Shown in pieces: positions 12,139 through 22,322 of a DNA stretch of 64,000 nucleotides. The position numbers and the translations under genes were made by a program. Under the pieces are notes generated by a model. That model was not told where the DNA came from and did no database searches. It saw only the letters and a list, made by a program, of their open reading frames with translations. Position 1 is the stretch's first letter, and each line of letters starts with the position of its first letter. This stretch comes from Schistocephalus solidus (Eukaryota > Platyhelminthes > Cestoda > Diphyllobothriidea > Diphyllobothriidae), in contig WEDG01007181.1 of NCBI GenBank assembly GCA_017591395.1, forward strand, positions 62,001 to 126,000, read 5' to 3'.

Positions 12139-12957
12139 CTAGGTCAGAGACGGGGTGGAGGAGCTACCGGATGAGGGTGGCGTGGGAGGAGGCTTGACAA
12201 ACGAAGCAGAAGCAACAACAGGTCTCATTTTCGGCGGCTGCGGTGCAGGGGGCTTACTCGAGCGCCGACCTACTGCGGCGAGCGGTTTCGAACGGGAAAT
12301 CTGTGACGTAGATGCAGGGGGATGAACTGCGGAAAAGATGTTATCCTCCACCGGTGAACACCAGGGCAAAGTTGGTGTCTTCCGGTCGTTCTCCGAGGGT
12401 AGCCATAATCCGCCCAAGTTGTCATCGGTTGTGAAATCTACTACTGGATTGTGCAGCAGGTCGTGTGTTTGCAGGCTGGAGAAGTTAAAAGCTGCCTCCA
12501 AGCCCATCTGAGCAGAAGACGGTGTTGAGGTGGGTTCAGTAAAGTATCCCTGATTCTCGTTCAAAACCGGCATTGAATCTCTCGGGTTCTCCTCTGACAG
12601 ATCAAATTCCTCCCTGGGTTGGGAGTTAACTGGATTGCGTGCATGGTCAAAGCGGTCAGTGATAGACTCCGCGAACAGGGAGTCCTGTGCAAGCAGGGTA
12701 GGTGTGCGGTAGAATTCCCGAATATCTTGAACGACTGACTCGTTATGTGGCCTAGGTCGGCTGTCGTTGGGGCCATTGTGTTGTGGCGGCGGCGGTGGCG
12801 TCGTGGTGATAGGGGCGGCTGAGGCGATAGTGGTGACTAGGGAGGCGGCGCGCACTTCCCGACAGCGCGCCTGTCTCTTCTGGTGCAGTGCTGCGGCAAT
12901 ACTCTGTCGGGCAGCTGAGTCCTCTAGACTAGTGCGAAACGCTCGAACGGCCTTTAG
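12139..12957 (-). CDS. PMCA: PMCA terminal exon 9b: second half of calmodulin-binding domain and long C-tail
   Basis: The exon opens after 'cccttttag' (AG at 12959-12958) in phase 0 with 'LKAVRAFRTSLED', which aligns residue for residue with the second half of the vertebrate PMCA calmodulin-binding domain ('b' splice form, with the VKAFRSS motif). The first half ends in the exon at 32262-31936, so a 19-kb intron splits the domain. The remaining tail, about 250 residues, is rich in Ser, Thr and Pro, with a 'KPPAPQPPK' proline stretch that could bind SH3 domains, and shows no similarity I recognise. It ends 'STPSLT', so it lacks the class I PDZ ligand of mammalian 'b' forms. Stop TAG is at 12141-12139. 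This tail is longer than in mammals. Confidence 0.88.
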   Translation of the reverse strand, partial: LKAVRAFRTSLEDSAARQSIAAALHQKRQARCREVRAASLVTTIASAAPITTTPPPPPQHNGPNDSRPRPHNESVVQDIREFYRTPTLLAQDSLFAESITDRFDHARNPVNSQPREEFDLSEENPRDSMPVLNENQGYFTEPTSTPSSAQMGLEAAFNFSSLQTHDLLHNPVVDFTTDDNLGGLWLPSENDRKTPTLPWCSPVEDNIFSAVHPPASTSQISRSKPLAAVGRRSSKPPAPQPPKMRPVVASASFVKPPPTPPSSGSSSTPSLT

Positions 12958-13020
12958 CTAAAAGGGATTCCCAGAAAAACGTAAAAAAACTAAAATTGCC
13001 GAACACAAACAACGGCTGGA

Positions 13021-13041
13021 GGTGTGTGTGTGTGTGTGTGC
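13021..13041. repeat. GT microsatellite
   Basis: About ten uninterrupted GT units just upstream (gene sense) of the last PMCA exon. Confidence 0.9.
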
Positions 13042-13640
13042 TTGAAACGAAGCAGGCTCTTTGTGCAATCCCACTCATTCACTCTCATGCACGAAAGTAA
13101 TAATATAAGGGGAGATATCGCCTACAAAGCAGTGGTACAACATGGCTCAAGCAGAACAGAGTCATACCCAACTGGCTCACCCAGTTAACGTGCAAAGCTG
13201 TGTTAAGGGACTCGTAAACAGACACGAAGAGAGAGGACAGCAAGATTTTGTAAAATGGAGGAGAGTTGAGAAAGTATGGCTAAAAACTCGGGTGGAAAAA
13301 TAAATAAATGGAGTATCCCTAAATGCACGTAAGAATGGCATTCCCCGATCTGACCCAACCGTTGGATGAAAAAGGAGCGAGTTCATTTGGTGCTCCAGTC
13401 TGGAGCCCTTGTAGACGGCCACACGGATACGACCAGCCATTTGTACGTGACAATTCCCAGCCACAGAAAAACCTTTTTTCCACAAGCTTTCCAAACAAAA
13501 GGGGTAAGTTGCGCAGGTTACTTCTAACGGGGCCGCATTGTTAGCGATATCTAGGAAGACGGCTGTTCGAAAGAGGCAATAAATACAACATATGGGATTT
13601 AAAAAGAGTCTCGGGTGCGAATAAGGTTCACTTCCTCCAC

Positions 13641-13968
13641 GCACTCAACAAGAATGACTCTTAAACAACGACAGTACTAATAGAAGCGAAGAGGCGAATT
13701 CCAGGAAGTAGTGGAGAAGAAGGAGATAGGATTCCTGGAACAAGAGTATTCCGGTGATCCTGTCTCCTTTTTGGCCACTACAGTACTGCGCCAGAATTTC
13801 GCTGCTCCCCCAAGGCAGGGCAGAATGCAAGGAGGAGGAATAGTCCTCCACCAGGCAGAAGGAGACAAACGGAAAAGGACAGAATGCACCGACACGGTTG
13901 ACTACAGAACGCAAAACACAGCTCAGATGCACACCTATCAGAGGCAAAAATATCGTGCGAGTTGCAAC
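13641..13968. repeat. Segment A, copy A1
   Basis: Matches 14203-14522 almost base for base from 'gcactcaacaagaatgact' to 'gtgcgagttgcaac'. Differences seen are an 8-bp indel and a few substitutions, so the duplication is recent. Confidence 0.92.
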
Positions 13969-13976
13969 AAATGTAC

Positions 13977-14206
13977 CACCACGGACAGGGACGTTATGCT
14001 GGCAGAAGCAAGCGAGAAGGGCGACCCCGTGGTAGTAATGGTAAGGTCTCGGCGGAAAAATGAACGGGTTAGACTTGCAAGCGAAGAATGGGAGAGCAAA
14101 CGGTGGGAAGGAGGTATAAAACTAAAAGACTAGGCAACAGTTTAAATGCGCTCACAGAGAAGAGAGAGGAGGGGGGGAAAGAGATGGGAATGGATTGGTC
14201 GAGCAC
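13977..14206. repeat. Segment B, copy B1
   Basis: Second copy of 11449-11695. It separates A1 from A2, giving the order A1-B1-A2. It ends at the same 'ggtcgagc' as B0. Confidence 0.88.
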
Positions 14207-14522
14207 TCAACAAGAATGACTCTTATACAACGACAGTACTAATAGAAGCGAATTCCAGGAAGTAGTGGAGAAGAAGGAGATAGGATTCCTGGAACAAGAG
14301 TATTCCGGTGATCCTGTCTCCTTTTTGGCCACTACAGTACTGCGCCAGAATTTCGCTGCTCCCCCAAGGCAGGGCAGAATGCAAGGAGGGCGAAAAGTCC
14401 TCCACCAGGCAGAAGGAGACAAACGGAAAAGGACAGAATGCACCGACACGGCTGACTACAGAACGCAAAACACAGCTCAGATGCACACCTATCAGAGGCA
14501 AAAATATCGTGCGAGTTGCAAC
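14203..14522. repeat. Segment A, copy A2
   Basis: Second copy of segment A, joined directly to B1. It opens a minus-strand frame of 145 codons, but the same frame is differently terminated in A1 and has no family similarity. Confidence 0.92.
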
Positions 14523-17400
14523 GTAGTAGACGTAAGTTCGTTCTTCGTGCTCTAGTGAACATGGAAAAGTGACAACGGCACCGCAGGATAGTAGGGAAAA
14601 AGCGGGACTTGAATTTAAATGAGCGCACGCAGCATGTCGTATATTGCGTATATTAGACATGCGTATATCAAGATTCCAGGTTTTAAAATCTTATCGCGTT
14701 CATCATTCCCGAAGAAGAGGACAAGAGTTCATGAACCGAACTGTACTTCTATCGACATCTCGGAAATGTCATCGAGTGCTACGCTGGTCGTTCCCACCGA
14801 CCTTGATTTATTCAGCCCCACCGGTGGCATCAAATTGTAACCATGCCCCACACACGAACTATGATCTGCCCGTATTCCTGCTGGTTACGGTGAACGGGGG
14901 AGGGTTGAACGGGCACACTGACTCTACTACAACGATGACGGTATCAAAGGGGTCCAATGCTAAAAATCGAGTAAAAATAGGCACTACTATCTCTGACGCT
15001 CGACCACGGTACATTTATTGTATCCACCGGCAAATGTGGCACGACCCTCATTGTGAACAAGACCGACCACGTCAACAGAGACAACTAAGTTTTCGGTGAT
15101 AGTGAAGTCAACAGCCCGAATTTTGAACATCAGCAGCCACAGTTCGAACAAACCGCACAAGGCCCGATCACCCGTAAGTAACCACCACAGCACAGGCAAA
15201 CGCCCCAAAAAGACGCATAGAGCAGGTAAGAAGATGAAGATTGTAGTATCATTCATCGGATCATCGACTAGCAATATTGTCAAATAAGTGTATAGGGGCA
15301 TGGAAAACCCCCTGATGGCTAAGAAAACAGCACAAATCCATCTCCCGCAATCCAAAAAGGGATGCAGACTACTTAAGTAGATTCCGACGAATGTACCCTG
15401 TTCTTACACACCGTCTCTGTTCTCCTCAACGCCACATGGTTGGGTACTTGGAAGTGTAGCTGGAAGCTTACATAAAGAAAAGCAGCAGGCTCTCGGCACA
15501 CTTCATTTATATCCAAAGAAATTTCGGTTCAATAGTGGAAGCTAAAAACAGGTAGGCGAATCAAGATTGGCTTGCCACTATCAAGACTACTCAGCAAACT
15601 AGTTTGATAACGACTGAGGGAGTTCATCACTCAAACTCTTAACCCAAGAACACGGGTTTGTTAGGCTGATGCTGCTTTTGTTGCCATACGAAAATATTAA
15701 GCCAAATATCTGCATCGACACAGAATAGAAAATTCTCACCAGTGCAGTTAACTTTCAAAATAGCAGCAGGGGAGAGAGAGAGAACTTCCCGTTACTAGTG
15801 GTGAACATACAAGGAACACCTCCTGTAATACAAGAAACCTTGTGCTAGAGTCTAGGAAGGGCAAATATGCCCCAGTCCTAACACTAACCCCCCACCCATT
15901 TCAGACCTTAACCGTAACCCTAATTTTAACATAACCCATACCCCTAATCTTAACGTCAACTCTAGCCTTACTTTCACCCTAACCTTTGAACTCACGTGCA
16001 CAACCGCCCGCAGTACGGGTGGTTCCCGTTCCCATACGCTGCCGTTGGGTCGTGTACTAAGTCGTTATGCCGAACTGTTTCAATTCTGTCGGGCTTTCCT
16101 TACCACAGCAGAGATTATCTCCTATCTCCGACAAATGCCAGATCGGTCTTTTGATGAACCGTCGTACTTTTCGAGGGCAGGCAAAAGATGTAGAAATGAT
16201 GTCAAGAAAGTCCTGTTTTCTCCTTCCCTCTGCCTTGTAAACAGAGAAGCCCTAAAAGCATCATATACCTGAATTGTTTGGGCACCTGAATCGTCCACGG
16301 GCCAGCGTCCTCCTTTGCGCGCGGCGGTGGTACCCTTAGCAAGAAGTACAATCATCAGAGATTAACGAACAAACATTGCCTAACATACACCCCCAGGAGT
16401 TTACTGTTCTTGTTTGAACATCGGTCACACAGGAGCAAGACTTGGTCATCGCATTATTGTACAAAAGGTAACTTCCCGTCAAGATGGCATCCTGCCCCTC
16501 CTTCCACAGCACGTAGTTAGAAGTGAGTGCCATTGTGGACATAGAAAAGGCACGAGAATTTCCGGAAGTTCAGCAGGCAGTAGCTCCTGTCGTGTAGGTC
16601 CCCCACGCACACTATGAACACACGAGCTCAACACTATCCGAACCTACGCACGCGTCCTAAAACAATAACAATTAATAACACATGACTGGTCATTTGAATC
16701 CCACTGACCCGGAACCCACCCTTCTAGCCGCCAAAGTAGCTCTCCGCTCCAACCCCACACCCCCCCCAACCTGTCCCACGAACGTGCGCTGTTAGTGTGG
16801 CCTACCTGATGGCGTACACTGCACTACGATAATTTAGCAGGCTACTTCAGTTCGTCTGACGGCGGTTACATGAACGGTACGAACCCACTATCTCGAAAGA
16901 CCTCTTCCCTTTTTACTATATCCGCTGGAAACGCATGGTAATTCAGAGCTCTGGAGTACTAGCCGTCGGCAGCCAGCCAGCGCACACAGGTGGCACAAAG
17001 AAAAGGAGAAAATGGGTTTGAGTACAAAATCCCATGGACCAGTTGTGATGCCATCTATTAGGTCTAACTGGCAAACATGTCTGTACTCGTATGCAAGCAC
17101 ATCAGCCACTGAGAGGAGACGATATCATCTATCTCAGATGGTCATGCGCGCAGATGACACTGGGCACACATTTGCACGAGGGAACACTTGCATCGTTGGC
17201 TCTTGCCCAACAAGACCATCAATTTTGGAAGCAACGCACTCAGATGAAGCACCCCTCAATATGCATATCGATTAAAACGATGAATATAAATGGTTCATGG
17301 ACAAACGGAAGTGAGCGCAGCCAATGACGACGGCGTGATAGGATACAATTAAAGCATATTGGCGCAGGCGTCGGCCAACAACAAAATCGTTTGTTGGGCA
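14523..17400. other. Intronic, no gene recognised
   Basis: Contains C/T-A-rich telomere-like units at about 15875-15990 (several 'ccctaa' variants). The open frame at 14644-15099 on the plus strand has no recognisable domain. Confidence 0.4.
15875..15990. repeat. Degenerate TTAGGG-like run
   Basis: Successive units such as 'ccctaa', 'aacctt' and 'cccta' with spacing near six bases. Similar short runs occur at 40-110, 6555-6590, 47555-47600 and 59750-59775. These are probably interstitial relics or part of a dispersed repeat. Confidence 0.5.
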
Positions 17401-17456
17401 CGGTTGAAGGGCTAATTGTTTTGTACTTACCTCGGAGTCTGACGAAAAGCTGGGGA

Positions 17457-17528
17457 ACCACTGAGAAACCGAACCCCTCGTTTCTACTTCACGCAGCAGC
17501 AGAAACATTGGCGAAACACGTGTCTGGG
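17457..17528 (+). ncRNA. Hammerhead ribozyme relic, copy 1
   Basis: Same architecture as 57361-57432. Core box CTGAGAA at 17461-17467 has the conserved second G changed to A, stem II is ACCGA/TTGGC, GAAA is at 17513-17516, and the mini helix III with GTC ends at 17524, followed by TGGG. The core substitution should abolish cleavage. The flank 'gtcggaagtac' and a short TA run are shared with the Penelope-associated copy. Confidence 0.6.
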
Positions 17529-17610
17529 CTTTTAGCTAGTATCTGTGTCGGAAGTACAGTATAACGTCTATGCCATATATATAGCACATGATTGGGGAAA
17601 TTGCAGTGCA

Positions 17611-17971
17611 CCCTAAACGGGCCACGTGGTAGATGCGTTGGACCAACACGGGGGCCACATTAGGGCACGGCAGGCGTTATTCGGGTTGCGCTCCGCTAAC
17701 AAATGCCGAACATGGGAGGTGTGGTGGCACGCCTAGGGGCGGCTAGGACTTAGGGGACCCGGCCGCGCCAGCCACCTGCGTCCTCTCCCGCCTCTGGTCT
17801 TCTTGACTCTGTCTTGACACCGGGCTCAGGAGGGGGAGGAGGAGAGTGCAGTAGCTGTAGCGCAAGGCTACTATCACTTAAAACTAAGTCACGCGCAAGT
17901 CACCGTCCCTGCTCCACCCTGCCATGGAGCATACGGTGGAAATCGTCGGACTACGACGGTCGAACTATCGG
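17611..17971 (-). repeat. Dispersed repeat R1, minus orientation
   Basis: Reverse complement matches 62452-62792 throughout: 'gttcgaccgtcgtagt', 'accgtatgctcca', 'agttttaagtgatagtag', 'gacagagtcaagaagacc', 'catgttcggcatttgtta' and 'ccgtttaggg' in order. Confidence 0.85.
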
Positions 17972-17990
17972 GGTAATTGCAGAGTTAAGT

Positions 17991-20900
17991 GTCAGGGATG
18001 ACCCTTATTAAGGTCAGCCCCTATGTGCAGAAATAAAGCCAACCAGAGGCATGGTTTGGAGCACATACGCACGAGAGAGAGGGAAGGCAGAAGGGAAATT
18101 TGCCTCACGAGGGCATAAAGGCATGATGGGTGTGGCAAGACGGTTTCCACCCAATTCTTTCCTTGCGCTCAGTGAAGAGGCGAATTAAACTTTAAAAAAC
18201 TCCCGCCCATACGTCAACTCTGAGTCATAACCGAGGTGGAAAGCACTTTCACATGACATTCGCAAGAAACACAGCGAGGTATAAAATTGTGAGATGAGCT
18301 GCTCACGGGTACTGAACACTCAGATGCAACCCAGGAAGACGACGTTAGGCATAAGATATTTGTTTGCCGCAAACCAAACGAGCATAGGTGTCCACGGCGC
18401 CTAACTAGTGCGAAGAAACCTGGGAAGACGGTTACTGAAAATTTTAGTGTTTGTGATGGTGGAATCCCCAAATTGGGCACTCTACAGTTGCCAGCAGCTC
18501 ATGACATGCGTTAGGTGGGCGAGGTCGAGAAGGTTACTCCTTTGTAATAATTATACACACGCGCAGCAGGTTAAACAGCGACTCACGTCACGCCAGTCAC
18601 AGGCTCCAAGATCGTCTTTATTTGGATAAGTACCTGATATAGATAGGGGGTGGGGAACGAGTCGATCCAACTCATACCAAGTTATACATACAAACGCGCT
18701 TTCACACTAATGCGACGCTTTAACGGTAGTTGGGGGAGTTGGCATATGACAGAGTAACTCGGTTCTACAGAGAACGGATAATTATGTCTCAATCGCTCCA
18801 TCTTAATACGGCCATTGTGACACCAATGTGAGACCGGTGACCCCGTCTTTCTTTAAAGAGAGACCCATGTGATCAGGTCTTATGTTGCACACACAGAAAA
18901 AATACTTAGTTTCGTCCACCACGGCACCCACCCCAATCTCCAGCAGCATCGCCATTGGAACATGTTAGTGTGGGAGAAGAGGGTGAGGTAGGTGCTTCAA
19001 GAGTCACGCGCAAGTCCAAATAGAACCCTTCTCGGTCTACGAGTGATTCCCATTATTTGAATGGTGAGCTTTCGATGGTGTCGGTAGCGGTTGTTTTTCT
19101 ATTTCTTCCTAGGAGCGAGTAATTCAAAGCGAAAACTGCACTGACAAATCATCCTAAGAAAATAGCCCTATCCAAGCAACTTAAAAGCTAGGAGGTCCTG
19201 AGCGGCTGCCAGATGCGGCGTTTGTGAAATGAATGACGCAACAATTAAATCCGGCGTGTTTCGGTTGTTGAAAATAATGGACTGCGTTTTGTCAATTCCA
19301 TCAACTTCCATAACGTCCTCTCAAGCTAAACCTCAGTTTGGCCTCACTGCCACAGACAAGAACACTGTTCAGGTCTTGACAGAAGTGCAGTAATAAGTAC
19401 TAAAAGGCTGAAGGACTGAGAGGAAGATGAAAAAGCCAATGCAATGCAGTTGTTTACGCTTCCATCTAGAGGCCAACTGGAGATGTTTGGAAAAGTACAG
19501 ACACCGGCATTAGAGCATCGCATAAGGCGAGCGAATGCGTACAATCAGCGTAAGGGAAACTCCTCCAGAGGATGGGCCCCTGGGCAGCAGAGGCTCGATG
19601 GCAGAAAACAGGAGTCTTCTGGTGCCAACAGCATGTCCGACGGGTCTGGCGATCGTGGCAGAAAAGCAAACGCCCGAAAGAAGTGATATTAAATAAAGTG
19701 GTATTATTCGATCGGTAATTCGACGAAAAAGACAGTAAGATTGAAGTAGCTATCTTCTAGGGTCATTTGCAGCGACGGTTGCATCGAACACGGTAGCAAA
19801 AGCTACACAGAGCAAGGATGAAACCGTGGTAACGCGAAATAGGACGTTGGAAGCGGTTGATGTCTACAGTCAGCCCGGGTTTAAATCTGAAAGTAGCTTC
19901 AGATAGCACGGAAATACCAGAGTATCCGATAGGGCCATGCAAACGACCAAGTAGGTGACAGTTGAAGTGCACATGATGTCAACTGCTGAGTCGGGCGATG
20001 GATAGGATCGAAGGTAATCTTTGGTTACTGTCTTACACCGCATAGTCAAGCTTGCGGTCTGGTTTCAGCGTAGTAATGGACTGCAAATTTGAATATTTCG
20101 AAGGTTTTGCTTTTGTTGAGTGACAGTGCAGAGAATTGCTCGAAATTCAAGGAAGTGTATGGTTGCTTTTCAGCCAAATATTTCGAAATAAACATAATAA
20201 TTAGCAAAGTGTTTATAGTTCCAGACGGCCAAGGGCAAAACAAAAAGCTTCGACTGTAAATAATAGGCAGGAGTGCGGGCGAAAATGCCAAAAGGCAGGG
20301 GAATAGGTTTAGATAATTCCACAACAAAATAGCCAAGAAGTGAAAGATATACAGGCACCAATAACGGTGAAACAGTGAAAGCGATGAGACCCAACACTAT
20401 CCACACGTCAGACAACACCGTGACATGTCTTTAACGTTTCCCACCGCGTTTCGATGGCAGAAAACGTTAGGAGGACGGAGATAAACACAGCGGTTTACAA
20501 AGCTAAACTACTAATTCGCGCCAGTCACACACGACCTGACCACTGCACCCCAAACTTCGTTCAGGGGCAGGAGAACGCAGACCTCGCCAAAGTAAGAATG
20601 CCGAAGAGGTCACATGTCACTGCAAACACACACTCTCAGTCATGAGTAATTCCGTCGCCGTTGGCTGCTACTGAAGCCACGAATGTCAGTCAGTAACGGT
20701 AGTCTCAAAGCGTGTCGGGGGAAGGGGGTTGTTTACAGTGAGTAATCAAGCACTGCGCGCCAGATGGATCGACCTCACATCGTACTAGTCTGCACGAGTC
20801 ACGCCGACTAGGCTGTCAGTCTTCGGTCAACGGAAGCCGCATGTATTGAGTAGAAACTATCGCGAATTCAGCACAACCTGCCAAATGGATGCCGTGAGCC

Positions 20901-22061
20901 AAGGTGGGTCCGCTTCTCGTTGAGCGCAGTTCATCTGGGGGAGGCAAACTCATTCGCATATAAGGGGGCGAGGGCAGGCACAGAGACCATCCCCACCAAC
21001 GTGATCCACGAAAGCAAGTGGTAAGTTTAGCGGGGGTAAGGCGATAGAAGCTGGACCAGCGTTGCGAGGAGAAACATCCGAGAACATCTAGGCTACCAAG
21101 TTAGAAGGGCACGCACGTAAGGGCATACAAACAACAACACATTACACTAAGAACGGATTATGGACACCGTGAGACAGATTTAAATACATATATATATGTA
21201 TGTAGCTAAAATACATTTATGTGTATAGGCATGTGTATAAATATTCCTTTTTTACTTACGGCATTCATCTGATTGCAGATTAAGGATTGTGTAAGAGAGG
21301 AAAGACGTAGAAGGTTAAAGAACAATGGGTGGAAAATGTGCGGGATTATCTTCTGTCAGCAGGCTAAGCAACGAGAGCAGCTGCGTTGGCGTCAGCAGAG
21401 CACGACGCCCTGTGATGTGGGCAGATACTAGTAAGAGATAAACATCGATACAAGTTGGGTTTGTAAGTGAATGCATCGTCTGAGAAGATTACGTTTAATA
21501 AAGCTTTAGGAGGAGGCGGAGGAAGAGGAAGAAGAGCGTCAGAAGAAGGGAAGTAAAATAAATAGTTGGAAAGCAGCTCGGAAGAAAATTAAGGGGTTAA
21601 AATAAGGATAGACCTCTAAGTAGAGGACAGTATTTGCAAAAACGATTTCTTCTCATTGAAAACCCGATATCGGTCACGAACAGGGAGAAAAACGGCTAAT
21701 TTGCACACAACGATAGACTTTTACCACATGCCTTGGATAGACTGGGAGGTCAGGATAGGGATACGAGTCAGTTACTACAGGGAACGAGGGAAGAATAGTC
21801 ACAACAAAATAGGGGACAGTGGGGCGGGCCGGCGGGAGATGCAGATATACGTTAATGCATACGCACGAGGGAGAGCCGACGAATGAGTTGGGAAAGACTG
21901 AAAATAATCTGGGAACGGCTTCTCTACACACACACGCACACACACACACACTAGCGAACGCAGCCTAGGCGCGCAACTACTTAAACAAATGCTCGAATTA
22001 CATCCCCAGTCGCAGAACGAACAAGACACGCACACACACAAGCATACTTCCAACAGAGAAG
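17991..22061. other. Intronic, no gene recognised
   Basis: No splice-bounded frame with family similarity on either strand. CA microsatellites at 21926-21950 and 22030-22042 lie just downstream of the candidate alternative exon. An ATTAAA hexamer on the minus strand near 21498 could serve as a poly(A) signal for that exon. Confidence 0.4.
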
Positions 22062-22322
22062 CTAGTCATGACTTTCTTCGGAGACAGTGTGACTATCTAC
22101 CGTGTCTTCGGGCTCCTCCTCAAGGCTCTCAATGCCAATCCGATACTGAGAAGAGAGGCGACTGTCTTCTCGCAGGCCCGAGGTCGATAAGGTGGCACTC
22201 TGTCTACGTGCAGCTACAAGAGGATGATTCATTCCTTCAGTGCTGATCTGGCTCAAGGTGTAACGCCGCACGCGGCCCATGAATTCATCGCTGCGGTGAT
22301 CCAGTTCTGGACCGCGAGTGGA
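22062..22322 (-). CDS. PMCA: Candidate alternative C-terminal exon of PMCA (exon 9a)
   Basis: A branch-site-like CTAAT, a long pyrimidine tract and CAG (AG at 22324-22323) precede an open frame of 86 codons ending in TAG (22064-22062). The acceptor is in phase 0, exactly what the donor at 31936 needs, so splicing would join 'SRLQTQ' to 'STRGPELDHRSDEFMGRVRR'. The peptide has 'RRYT' and 'RRQSA', PKA-type sites; vertebrate 'a' splice forms also carry an RRQ(P/S)S-type site after the same junction. The tail ends in an acidic stretch ('EEEPEDT'). It would replace the second half of the calmodulin-binding domain and the long tail of exon 9b. The start is fixed by the acceptor, not by a methionine. 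Not proven: no transcript evidence, and similarity beyond the RR motifs is weak. It could instead be an internal poison exon. Confidence 0.62.
   Translation of the reverse strand, partial: STRGPELDHRSDEFMGRVRRYTLSQISTEGMNHPLVAARRQSATLSTSGLREDSRLSSQYRIGIESLEEEPEDTVDSHTVSEESHD

Noticed and set aside
13177..13947. Minus frames of 155 and 100 codons in and beside segment A1
   Set aside because: No family similarity; the frame in the sister copy A2 ends differently, so it is not conserved as protein.
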